From the NCBI GenBank assembly GCA_029378245.1, contig JARKIF010000001.1, positions 3,906,001-3,970,000 on the forward strand: a DNA stretch of 64,000 bases, read 5' to 3'. Shown piece after piece: positions 32,906 through 43,905 of the stretch. Both the position numbers and the translations under genes were made by a program. Position 1 is the stretch's first letter; each line of letters opens with the position of its first letter. This DNA is from Roridomyces roridus. Lineage: Eukaryota > Basidiomycota > Agaricomycetes > Agaricales > Mycenaceae. Below the pieces are notes generated by a model. It was not told where the DNA came from and did no database searches. It saw only the letters and a program-made list of their open reading frames with translations.

Positions 32906-35900
32906 CTCGAGATACGGCTCAAACCGTCTCATCCTCCAGGTCATCGCAAAACCATTCGCCTCCACCGCAGATCGGAAATGCAGATCCAGAGAATCCGGCT
33001 CGTCCACGGATGTGTAGACGAGTAACGGCTCTACAAGAGCACTTTGTGGAAGTTGTGCGTGCTCCATCAGATTGTCGAATATCTCCGTCCTGAATGTCTC
33101 CTCTGGGTTAGAGAGGTCGAGGGATGGAACCGGACCGAATCGGACGAGAACCGTCTGTGCCGAGGGATTCGAGGGACTGCGCTGCTGCGGGGAGGAGGTC
33201 CTATTTTCTCGTGATGGGGCCAGCGGTAGGCCGGTAGTGTTCTGATTCATCGAGGAGAGCATATCATTGATCACGAGAAGAGCCGGGCGCTCCGCAGCCT
33301 CAGAATTCCAGCACCACTGGCAGATTTCCCAAAGTGTATCCGGCATCTCGACTCCCGCTTTATCGGCGGGTTTGTCGGGATACGGATTTTGTAGAGTCTG
33401 TCCGTCGGAGATCATTTCCATTCGGCTGAAAGGTACAGTGCCTTCCGTCCAGATCTTCGAGGACAATTAGATTTCTTCTAAATCTAATGAAATGAACGAG
33501 TACTCACCTCACAACAGACACAAGCAAAGGCCCAGACATCCGACGCAACAGTGCGCCGGAAACGCATTCCTGGGGGCTGATTCAGCAACTCGGGAGACAT
33601 CCACTGTCTAGATCCGCTGTGAGACGATGTGGTGTCGGCCTCGACGAATGCCGCCAGGCCAAAATCACTGAGACATGCACGCCCATTTTGTCCGATGAGT
33701 ATATTGCGCTGTGTATGAAATTCATGATCAAGTCATGTACAACGAGGGAGAGGAGACCTACGCCACACAAGTCTCCATGAATCACATTCCGTGAGTGCAA
33801 ATACTCGAGCCCGTCGATGATGTTGCGGCACTGGGAGAATGTCAGCGCGCGGGGAAAAAAAAGTGAAGTCTTCCTACCAAGTCAAGCGCATACGAACCCG
33901 CAGGCGAATTCTTTGCCAAAAAGTCCAACACACTCCCTTGGGCCATCCACGGAGACACCAAGGCCCGCTGTGGACTATCAAAAGTCGCCGAATCAATTCC
34001 CAAGAAAGGGACGACATTCGGATGCTTCAGATACCGCCACACCAACGCCTCCCTAGTAAACTTGTCCCATGTTCGGCGCTTCTCCTCCTCGGAGTGGTGC
34101 CCGAATATCGGGAGCACCTTGAGCGCCACTTCCACTGGCGCCGTGCCCACGGGGTCGGGGTAGAAACCCCGATATATGATAGCGAAACCACCGCGGTTGA
34201 CGGGGTGGTCACTCCGGAGGCTCACATTGGAGATGTCGAAACCATCGGGGAGGTGACCGAGATGCCCGACGAGGGCGTTGAGAATACGGTGCGTCTGCTT
34301 CAAGAAAGCTTCGAAAACCTGGCTGTTTTCTTCAAAGCCTTTGCTGAAGCCGTTGTCGAGTACTGAATGGATTAAATTGAGCACCCCCTTTGAATGTTCC
34401 CTGGGTACAACCTCGAGCGCTTCGCGGTAGTTGTCGAGAAGGAAAAGCTCTTGAAGCGTTTCTGCTACTTTGGTGTTGTCTCTGGCGAGCGCTTGCGAAA
34501 ATCGGGACGGAGCAATGGAGGGAATAAGGGAAATAATCTGAAATGTTAACTGCGTTCAAACAGTCAAAGAAGATCTACCTTTTGAATGTGCCTACGGTCC
34601 TGGGAGACTTTGTACCAATAGAAGAAAATATCGAGTGCTGTTCGGTCTGCAGGGTCTGTGTTCTTTCTGGTCCGGTTCTTGGATATTTGAGTGAGTTCAG
34701 GCCAAGTCCTGGTTGAAATCATGAGCGATAGCGGGAGGAGTCGAAAAACGGCCCGCCTTTCAGCGTCTAAACCCCCCATCCGATATACACCCTCCACCAT
34801 GAGTTTGAATACATTCTACAAGTATGATGAGCTCGTCAAAACCCAACAAAAAAGAACGCACCTCCGAGAGATGCGGCGGGCGAAGAGTCCCCCGCGTCTC
34901 CGAATATAGCAATAAACCAGGCTCAACGATATGCATTATTGGCAGAGACCCCAAGTTCAATGTTTGTTTCTTGACAACACGGCGGAATAGACGCGGTTCC
35001 GTGATGATGACGATTCGCAGAACCCAGGAGTATTCTTCCTTCAATTGGCGCTGCAAGATATGAATGATCTCCCACATCTGCGCAGCCTGCTCTTTGTTTT
35101 TGATACCGTGCACGACAAGGACTGTACCGAACATCTTGAGCTTCATGAGTACACCCTGATCGTCATAGCGGCGCTCGAACGGTTTGCCGATGCAGTCGTT
35201 CAAAAGGTCCTGCACGACAGTTGAAAGCACCGAATCAATTGAACAGGATTCAACTTACTTTTGGCTCGCGATACCAAGTTGAACTGGATTCAAGCATAGG
35301 CGGGACGAGATAGAATCTCCGATGTATCGGAAACCAAGCGAATAGTTGACTGATAACCTGGGGAAGCGTGTATCCCACCGTCCTCCGGAAATCTAGCGAT
35401 GCAGATGCCAGGCCGTGCACCAACGCCCAGCCCACTGTCTGCGCCCTGCTCACGTCGACCAAGCCTGCCCACAACCTCTTCTCGCCCTCAAAGATGCTGT
35501 TTGCTGCACATGCGAGACGATGGATGGAGCGTGGGTCCTCGACCGTGATCCACAGAAATTCGCCCGATTCGAGGGCTAACCAGCGAGATAGGTTTTCCTC
35601 GAATCCTGCTGGTGGGCTCCAAGAATCATCCGCAGGTGGTTGCACGGGGTCCGGCTCGGCGAGAGGAGTATCTTCTAGCTCGATCGGCTGGGCTTCCGAA
35701 TCGTCCAACGGCAAAGCAATCGCTCCCGCTCGAGAACGCTTCAATAGCCGTTTCAACCGGTCCCATAATCTTGTGCGTCTGGGCTGCGTTGTTTCAGGGC
35801 GCCCGAAGGCGAGGTATCCCAGGCATGTCAAAACTACACAATCAGCTGCGTCATCTTGCACAAGAGTGAGTCGACGCACTCATGTCACCCATCATAAAAT

Positions 35901-36592
35901 CTCGAAACTCCTTGTATCCCACAAGCCACCCTTCAGTGGCAAACAAGATCCATTGGTATAGAGCGAACGTCTGGAATGAGTCTGAGCATCCAATCGGTGG
36001 GAAAGGCAATGAGAGGGAGCTGACCCCAGTCCAGGTAATGATACTGTAACCAACGGCGAAGCGGAGCAATAATACAATGATGCTGGCAAGCATTATCTTC
36101 GAGCATTTCAGCGTAAGCCCAGACAAACCTGAAAACGCTGGTGACCCCTGCGACCGCCTACGAGTTACAGGCTCAATAGGAGAGGATCTGATATCCAAGA
36201 AAGGGACCTACAAAGAAGAATACACGGAAGAACGCATACGGCAGATCTCGAAAGTTGTACCCAGTGAGATATAATGTGAATTGGCATAGACTTCCGACGA
36301 CGAAGAGACTCACTGAAACGAAGTTCAGACAGATGAAGACAAGAGAGAAAGAGAGCGGATACGAACTGCAGAACGTCGACGCAAACCCATGAAATTCCTT
36401 GACCATGCCTGCCAGAATGTATCGGACAAGTCGGCCGACGCCGGCCCAGGTGCCTTGGTCTTTCCCTATATCCGGCGGGTCCCACTTGCTGTAGTCTTCG
36501 CCTCTGAGTTCGCTCAAGAGTGCCAAGACGACGCCGAGAGCATACGCAGGGCCCCAGATCCAGCTGTAGACGCGGGGAGAAAGCTTTGGCAT
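32876..36592 (-). CDS. Membrane protein with NACHT-like remnant and TKL kinase (copy 1)
   Basis: A dozen or so exons. The start at ATG 36592 (MPKLSPRVYSWIWGPAYALG) matches the start of its divergent paralogue. The N-terminal third has four or more hydrophobic spans (VFICLNFVSVSLFVVGSLCQ, MLASIIVLLLRFAVGYSIIT and others). Next, SRWLALESGEFLWITVEDP, LVHGLASASLDFRR, TVLVVHGIKNKEQAAQMW and RIVIITEPRLFRRV line up with the NACHT layout (W-x-P-loop, Walker B, sensor 1). The GxxxxGK[ST] lysine and the Walker B acidic cluster are missing. The C-terminal TKL kinase shows NRGGFAIIYRG, VALKV, REALVWRYLKHPNV, HGDL (in place of HRDL) and SDFGLA, so catalysis looks possible. A final 90-residue domain (VRFGPVPSLDL...HFRSAVEANGFAMTW) is conserved in copy 2. 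It ends EIVEGY. No break was seen. The location is presumably a membrane with the kinase cytosolic. Confidence 0.72.
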
Positions 36593-37005
36593 GACGGAGG
36601 GAAAACAAGGTTTCTTGGCGCCCATCTCACGACTACATGTGCGCGGCGGCGGATCGCCGGCGGTTGGGAGCTTCTCGACAGTTTGACCGGGACACAAGAC
36701 AGAGGTAAACAATCGAAGACCGCATGGCCCGGTGTGGAGCGCTCATGGACGTTGCTGCAAAGGTCTGCGGCCCATCTGATGCGCCGGAACAGCCACAGTC
36801 CCGACGCTTTGATTGCTACCACCTTTCTGCACTCGTCCTCATCTCTCACACCCGAACCAGCCCGATTCTCTAGTGCAAATATTCCCCGCGACAGGCTGAG
36901 AAATTTCTCAAGAAGCGGTGGACACATGGCATGATTGCATGATTAAGATGAACTTGCCGGAGGATGGGCGTCTATCGAAGATTCCACTTCTTTTCCTTCT
37001 CCGTC
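36593..37005. promoter_or_regulatory. Shared divergent promoter of the kinase-fusion pair
   Basis: 413 bp separate the two start codons (36592 minus, 37006 plus). Short frames overlap it but none is supported. The arrangement would allow co-regulated expression of the two paralogues. I see no clear TATA box for either. Confidence 0.5.
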
Positions 37006-40000
37006 ATGAAGCTCAAGATACCTCCCCGCGTCTACAGCTGGTTATGGACGCCAGCGTATGCAGTGGGAGTCGGCCTGGCTGTCTGGGGCGTCATAGACAC
37101 CCTACACGAGACAGGGAAGTTCTCGTTACCCTTCGTGTTTATGCGTATGTACTCCGACAGCCTTCTCGCTCAGGCCGTCTTAACACATTCGCAGTGTTTG
37201 GCTTCATCATAGCGAGTCTGCGGCAGTACTTTCTGTACTTTGTGTTCGGGGACTACTTCACCCGTGGTGTATATTTCGGGAACCGCATGTTCTTCACGGT
37301 CAGTCCGGGTTGTATCTCCCGAAGCCATCCATCCAATGCATCATATAGGTGTTCGCAATGGTGACCATGCTAATTTGGTGCGCTCAATCCGTCTTTTTTA
37401 TGTCGATTAAAACTCTTTGCCAGGGTCATGGCGTTACTGCTCTCCCGTGGCCAAGACAAAATGAAATGGGGCGGGGTCAGTTCAATCCCTTTCTCTGTGG
37501 CTTGTCTCACAAAGATTCTAGATATGTGCTCTCTACGAATGCACCCTGTGTGTAATTGAAGAATGGCTAGTTGGAGCTGTAGAATTCCGAGACTTCATGA
37601 TCAGTGACATGAGTGCGTGCAGGATCTTGCTAAATTACTTCGCTCATGGGCTGAGGCCAGCTTTGACGTGTCTCGGATACCTCGCCTACGGAACCTCGAA
37701 ACCGGCATATACAAGTCGCATGAGGAAACTTTGGCCCTGGTTGAGAACGTTCCTGAGGCAATCTCGTGCGGGACCTATCGCATTACCAGCCGACGACGCT
37801 CCCAGCCTCGAGCTAGAGACAGCCGGGCGCCGTATGCGCGGTCCATGGAGTGAGGTTGCAGGATTCTCCGAGAATATAAACCACTGGTTGCACACGACGA
37901 AATCCCTCTGGATTACTGTGGACGATCCAGAATCTAGAAAACACCTCGCAGATGCAGCATACACACTCTTCAAGGGCGAATCTGAGGGCAGTTTGCGTGT
38001 TGCGTCAATCGACATGAGTAACACCATCTCGGCTCGCTTCCACCTCGTTCACGGCTTGGCTTCTGCATCCACGGAATTCAGGCAAGAGCTGGAGACGACC
38101 ACGCCCGACATAATCAGCGACCTGTTTATCTTGTTCCCGCTTTATTCAATCTACCGACGGATCCGTGGTGCATCCGATATAAAGCGTCCTGACACTCCGT
38201 TAAAGGCGAGTTTTGCGAAGGTCTTACTTGTCACAATCTTGAAATTCAACCCAGGCCTTCGTCAAAGATTATATCTCCAAACCGCTCATTCGACTCTACG
38301 AGCAGCGACTCCTCGGCCCCAGCACCCCCGTACAGCCGCAAATGCTTCTCGTCCTGTATGGGATAAAAAATACGGCGCACGCTCGGGAGATTTTCGATAC
38401 AATCCGGCATTTACAGATCGACTTAAAGGACTACCCCCACGCGCTACGTATCGTAGCGACTTCGGAGCCTGCGTTTTTCCGCAACGTCACCGATCAACGG
38501 GCGGCAGCTTTGAGGTGCCTGGAAGTGGTGCATATCGTCGAGCCTAGCTTCATGATCTATTCGGGAACCAGTACGGGAACCAGTACGCCTCGCACGCCGT
38601 ATCTATCTAAGGTTTGGATTCGTATTATTTCTTCGATTTGGTGAGGACTCACAGTGCTGGTTAGAATATATTTCTTGTTCTCGTCGAGGAAATGTATCGG
38701 TTGGGGGGCTTGGATGCTCAAAAGTGAGTAGCCATAGAAGGACCAGTCGTTTGCTAAGCCTTTCGAACAGGATATGGCCCGAAATCGAGCAGATTTCCCG
38801 ACACGGGCTCGAACCGGATCAGGAGGCGGATAGAACTACATTAAGGATTTTTGCACAGCTGCACCGAGTGGCAGAGGACCGGGGGCGAATTCAAAAGGTA
38901 CGACCATCCCCATCATGCCGGCAAATTATCGACGTTCCGTTTCAGATCCTTTCTTCTATGCCCACAGTGACTCGCTCCAGAGTGTTTCAAGCACTCGTCA
39001 AGGATAACGCCAAGGTCGCTGAATTGCTCCAAGAGCTTTTTACGGTAGAAAATTACCGGGAAGAAATCAAGCTCGTCCCAAATGACCACTCATCTGCCGT
39101 ACTCAACCTGATTCATTCGGTAAGATATCGTATTACCAGGCAACCCAATGCTCATTTGAGGCACAGATACTCGACGCTGGTGGCGTCTTCAAAGACAACG
39201 CGGAGCTATTCAAAGCCTTCTCCAAACAGGCGCGCCGCATCCTCAGTACGCTTGTTGGTCATCTTGGCTTGCTCCCCGATGCGCTGGAAGTCTCCAATGT
39301 CCGCCTCGAAAAAGACCACCCGGTCAATCGTGGTGGTTTCGCCATGATTTATCGCGGATACTACGAGTCGACCACCGAATCCGGCACACAGCAGATTCAA
39401 GTTGCACTAAAGGTGATACCGATATTCGGGCACCTTTCGGACGACGAGAAGCGTCGCACGTTGGAGAAATTCTCTAAAGAGGCGTTGGTTTGGCGGTATC
39501 TGAAGCACCCGAACGTCATCCCTTTCTTAGGGATTGATTCTACCACGTTCGAAAGCCCACAACGCGCGTTGGTATCGCCGTGGATGGAGCAGGGAAGTGT
39601 GTTGGATTTTGTAGCAAAGAATTCTCCGGCGGCACAGCATGCCCTTGAACTGGTATGCGTTTTCAGAATCACCCATTGAGTGCGGCTCATCATCTCCTCA
39701 GTATCGCGATATCATTGAGGGTCTTCGGTATCTACATTCGCAGAATGTAATCCACGGAGACTTATGCGCCGTACATCTTCATTCCACCCAATCATATCAG
39801 TGGATTTAACTTGAATTTCACAGCGCAATATACTCATCAACGACGAGGGGCGGGCATGCCTCAGTGATTTTGGTTTGGCTGCTTTCGTGGAGGCCGATAC
39901 GTCTGCGAAAACGTCTTCTCGCAGCGGATCGAGGCAGTGGATGTCGCCCGAACTGTTGAATCCGCCGGACACTCATTTTCGGCGTACCATCCCATCCGAT

Positions 40001-40688
40001 GTGTGGGCTTTTGCGTGTGTTTGCTGTGAGGTGAGCACCATATCCTTCTTGGTTGTCAAATGCTCATAGATGACGAAAGATTTGGACCGAAGGCACCGTA
40101 CCCTACACCTACCTAGGCAAAGGCGACCCAGGCATCTTCTTCGCTCTCGGAAACGCTGTACAAGATCCCTACCTCCACCAGCCCCTCGATAAATCAGGGA
40201 ATTCAATGCCAGACGACCTTTGGGAACTCTGCCAATCGTGCTGGAAGGTCGAGCCCTCTGGGCGCCCGGCTGTTCAGGCTATTGTTGACAAGCTCTCCGA
40301 GATGAAGCCCCTAGAGGATATCGACACGCATGCAGATGAAGAGACTCGGATACCTTCTCGGAGTAAAGGAAAACGACGCGCCAACGCCACGTCAAATTCC
40401 TCTTCAACGCAACCAGTCGTCGTCCGATTCGGCCCATTTCCAGCCCTCGATTACACAAGTCCAGAGGACATATTCACCACGGATATCTTCGAGAGCTTGT
40501 CAAAGCGCGCGAAAGTTCCGCGGAACGCCCTTGCCGCACCAGTCTCCGTGTACGCGTCGACGGAGGAACCAGATTGTTTGTATCTGCATTTTCGGTCGAT
40601 GGTGGAGGCAAACGGGTTTGTGATGACTTGGGAGTTGCATCGGTTCCAGCCATATCTGGAGTGTTCGGCGTCGATTGTGGACGAATGA
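37006..40688 (+). CDS. Membrane protein with NACHT-like remnant and TKL kinase (copy 2)
   Basis: Paralogue of the gene at 32876-36592, in opposite orientation. ATG 37006 gives MKLKIPPRVYSWLWTPAYAV. Membrane spans follow (FGFIIASLRQYFLYFVFG, VFAMVTMLIWCAQSVFFM), then EEWLVGAVEFRDFMISDM and LTCLGYLAYG. The NACHT-like region has TTKSLWITVDDPES, HLVHGLASASTEFR, MLLVLYGIKNTAHAREIF and LRIVATSEPAFFRNV, again with no P-loop lysine or acidic Walker B. The kinase carries NRGGFAMIYRGYY, VALKVIPIFGH, EALVWRYLKHPNV, HGDL, NILI, SDFGLAAFVEAD and SGSRQWMSPELL. After IWTEGTVPY comes RPAVQAIVDKLSEM, then the conserved C-terminal domain (VRFGPFPALDY...HFRSMVEANGFVMTW...ECSASIVDE). All exons are open and splice sites are plausible. 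The role is unknown; membrane-proximal signalling is inferred. Confidence 0.72.
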
Positions 40689-40820
40689 GTATGTTGTTAG
40701 GGAAAGGATGGATGGAAATCCTTCTGATCCAACAAAGATGCGCCGCCCATGCCTCATTCGAATCGAAACACTGGAATCATATTCATGGAATGTCACTGAA
40801 CAAAAACATGAACATAGATC

Positions 40821-43295
40821 TCACACCAATCCAAATAGGTACTTGTACATCGCCATTGCCCCGAGCAGTAAGATGAGAGCAAGTCTGACGGATATCGGAC
40901 TCCAACGTGAAGGAACAACATCGTTGAACCCTTGAGAGAAGGTGATCAATCAGACAGATGTCCAATCCAACCATTGAACGAACCTTTATCTCCGCCAGAA
41001 ACAGCTCCGGCAGTGGTATCTGGATCGTTTTCAGATACTGAGACAATTGGTCAGATTCACTACGTATTTGTATTGCAGATGCCAGATGCGACCGGACGAA
41101 CCTTCAAGAATGCGAGACAATGGATGGAGTCCATCGCCATCAACCTCATAAAGCGGGTAATTGTGATGTTGAGCCGCTTCCTGGCTATACGGATCGAAGC
41201 CCTTTGCAGTGTGGAAGTCTCGCAGGGCTTCGTACACTTTGTCCTCCCACGTCCGAATCCAATACCTTGTGGAGAGTTGTAGGGATGGGAACCCGAAGCG
41301 CTCTGCCTGCTCGGGGCTCAGCGCCGGAGCCCCTGATGGGTCAAGAGACCAGTAAGTAGGACGCTCTGCCCACTTGCGGCCACCAGTAGTAGGTTCAATA
41401 AGTTCCTCCCACGGACAAATGAACAAGAATCCTTCTTGGGTGCACTGTTCCATTTGCAATAGATCCACTCGGAAGAGAAAATCAATCCGAGAGATGAAAC
41501 CTGCCATGGCGTTCATTTACAAAGTTCTATATGCGAGCCAAAGGCATACCATAATCATCGAAGTTTTTAGTGATCCCCGAGGCATGGAAGATGTGATTGG
41601 CTTGACTGAGCCATGGACTATGAAGAAAGAAGCGACAATATTCAAGCAACCCATTGTTTCCCAGCTTGCGAATCTCGTCAAAACTGACCCTGCGGTACAA
41701 GGGCTAATTCAGATAAACGCCGCATCAATGTGAATCTTACCTCTTCCAGCCATATACTGGCTCGAACCTCCATTCCAAAGGGCAGCGCACAGCAGGCCGA
41801 AAGTTGGGTAAGAACGCGATACGGGTCGCCTCTGTCGGTGCTTGTACGTCCAGAGAGCTCAGTTTTACCACAGAGCCGACATGTAGATGCATGTATGCTT
41901 CAATTGGCAAGTTCAACTCCAAGCACCGCGCCAAATAGCGGAGCATAGTCATCTCGAGCTCCCGAAGCGAAAGGAGCGACATGATTTCTGTCTCCGAAGG
42001 TAGGTCGTTGGTGATGCCACAATCCACCGGAGAGAAAGTCGCCTCCCAAAGAGGCCAGAAAAAAGCTTCATTTGGACGCGGTCCAGCATCTGCATATTCG
42101 ACGCAGATACGACCTGTCGAAGCACGGGCCCAGAATATTTCTTCAAAGCGAGGCTATATCATTGCGTTTGACAGGGGCCTGGGGAAACAAGTTCACGACA
42201 TACTAGCGTGCGTCCCCTCATTACAGCGGTCCAATGACGTCTCGCACTCTGAAAGGACATGAATCTTGCGACGCATCGTATAATTATGTGCTCGAACTCG
42301 CCTTGAAATCGGAAGACTATGTTTGCAATAAGAATCATTGAAATATCCAGAAGGAGCAAGACCAACCCCGCGTGTTACAACATAAGCAGTGAGGAGAGGG
42401 CTGTGAAGCATGGGTTTTATGCAGTAATCGTCGAATGGGATCAAGTCTATACATCGGCGGAGTCGTGAGCCAGACATTGGCGACAGATAGCCCGACTTGC
42501 CATCGTGAAAGATCGTGGCACACAGCTGGGAGGACACTGATGCAATTGCACAGAGCTGTACGAGATGTGGATCGCTGTAAGAATTTGAGCTCATCTCTCA
42601 CATAAGAGACGTATACGACGCTATACCGGAGCTCCAAGTGCTTGGCAATATCTTCTAACCATTTCTGACGACGTCAAATGAGCCAAGTAAAAGAAAGGGA
42701 ATAAGTCATACCTTTTCGGCGTCGCGACCCTCGTAAACAGCCACAGCATTGGCCGTATTTTGCTGTGCAGACCTCACCCTGGCGGAGTAAAGTTTCCGAA
42801 TGACGCGCTGACGCCGCTCAGGCCTGACAACAGCTGTGCGAGCACCGTACTTGGCTTGAATTTCATACTGAAGGTCGATATCGCAGAATGGAATCGTGCG
42901 GACCGCTATTGTCAGAACTTGATTTCAGCCTTTTCACCACAAAGTTGAATACAACCGACCTTCTGGAGTGTCCATGTGTTGGGTGACATAGCTGGTAAAA
43001 TTACCGTTGTTGACGGTGAGGTGCCGAGAATTTGGGAAGAAAGCGCCGGCGTTTATTCTACACCGCCAAAGTGCTGTCAGCCGACAGTGTCCAGATAAAT
43101 GGGCCCGGGGTTTCCAGGAAATGAGCAGACGACGTACCCAACGGACTGCGAGACAGAAGTCGAGAATGAACATCCAAATGGCGGCGCCGGCTTATCTCGA
43201 CCATCGTCGTCGTCGAACCGCGGTCCTTTGTCCTGCTCGCCGACCTGGACCGCAGCCACTGGTGGCACCGGCTGCATATCATCGAAATTATCCAT
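40821..43295 (-). CDS. Kinase-like protein with C-terminal membrane anchor (basidiomycete family)
   Basis: Starts MDNFDDMQPVPPVAAVQVGE. It continues with FFPNSRHLTVNNGNFTSYV, the linker block RTIPFCDIDLQYEIQAKYG, and NAVAVYEGRDAEK...WLEDIAKHLELRY, which resembles a degenerate kinase N-lobe. HATIFHD-like and DLIPFDDYC segments lie across an intron whose donor appears to be GC rather than GT (about 42496). The conserved block PTYWSLDPSGAPALSPEQAE, FGFPSLQLST and HTAKGFDPYSQEAAQHHNYP is what I recall from a large agaricomycete family without assigned function. A last exon encodes SPISVRLALILLLGAMAMYK and YLFGLV, a tail anchor, with the stop at 40821. It is convergent with the kinase-fusion gene ending at 40688. 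Confidence 0.65.
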
Positions 43296-43727
43296 GAATC
43301 GCTGGAATGGTAGGAGGGCGAGATGTGGTGTTGGTAGGAAGTCGACCCAGTTGGTGTGAGAATCCAGGTTCAGAATAGGTATGCTGCTGCAACGAGAAGA
43401 CCATGAGGCAAGAGCCAGAATAAGCACACTCGCCGCGGCAATCTTCAACTGCTGTATGTACACAAGCTGTATGATGGGAGACCTGCGACCAAGCGTGTAA
43501 AAGCGGAAATGGTAGCAAGAACAGCTTCCGGTGGGTAAGCGCCAATCGAGTTGCGTCGTCATGACCAGGCTGCCAGCTTTCCCAGCCCGATTCGATCTCT
43601 GCCGCCGGTGGGACTAGCAGACTTACGCGCGCGCTTGGAGCTCTGGACGAGGGATCCGTTCAACAGTGAGTTATCCACATACTGGGATACAAATAGGAGA
43701 CAATGAGTAGGAGAAAATTGGGATTGA
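43296..43727. other. Intergenic, upstream of the kinase-like gene
   Basis: The longest open frame (minus, reaching 43562) contains a hydrophobic segment (IAAASVLILALASW) in frame with the gene's ATG at 43295. The protein could therefore start further upstream and carry an N-terminal membrane span. I kept the internal ATG because the family usually begins near there. Confidence 0.35.
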
Positions 43728-43905
43728 GCCATTGGCACGATTGCAAACAAAGGTCGGCAAGAACAATTGGATCGAGATCATGACGGACAGAGTCAAAGAG
43801 TGAAAGCGGTACAGAACAAATAAGACCACATCAATATCGCCTTTGACCCTAAAAGGCAACAAATACACGGCTTTGTCAATATCCTTCTACAATCTCCGCC
43901 TCTGC
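43728..43905. repeat. Orphan copy of the F-box D/F promoter block
   Basis: Matches 32707-32905 closely and 50816-50995 more weakly. At the other two sites the block stands upstream of an F-box gene; here no F-box gene follows. It includes the last codons of the F-box gene ending at 43876, which therefore shares its EIVEGY ending with the kinase-fusion gene. Confidence 0.7.

Noticed and set aside
34890..35800. A functional NACHT ATPase
   Set aside because: No GxxxxGK[ST] and no acidic Walker B is visible in either paralogue; only a degenerate NACHT-like region is claimed.
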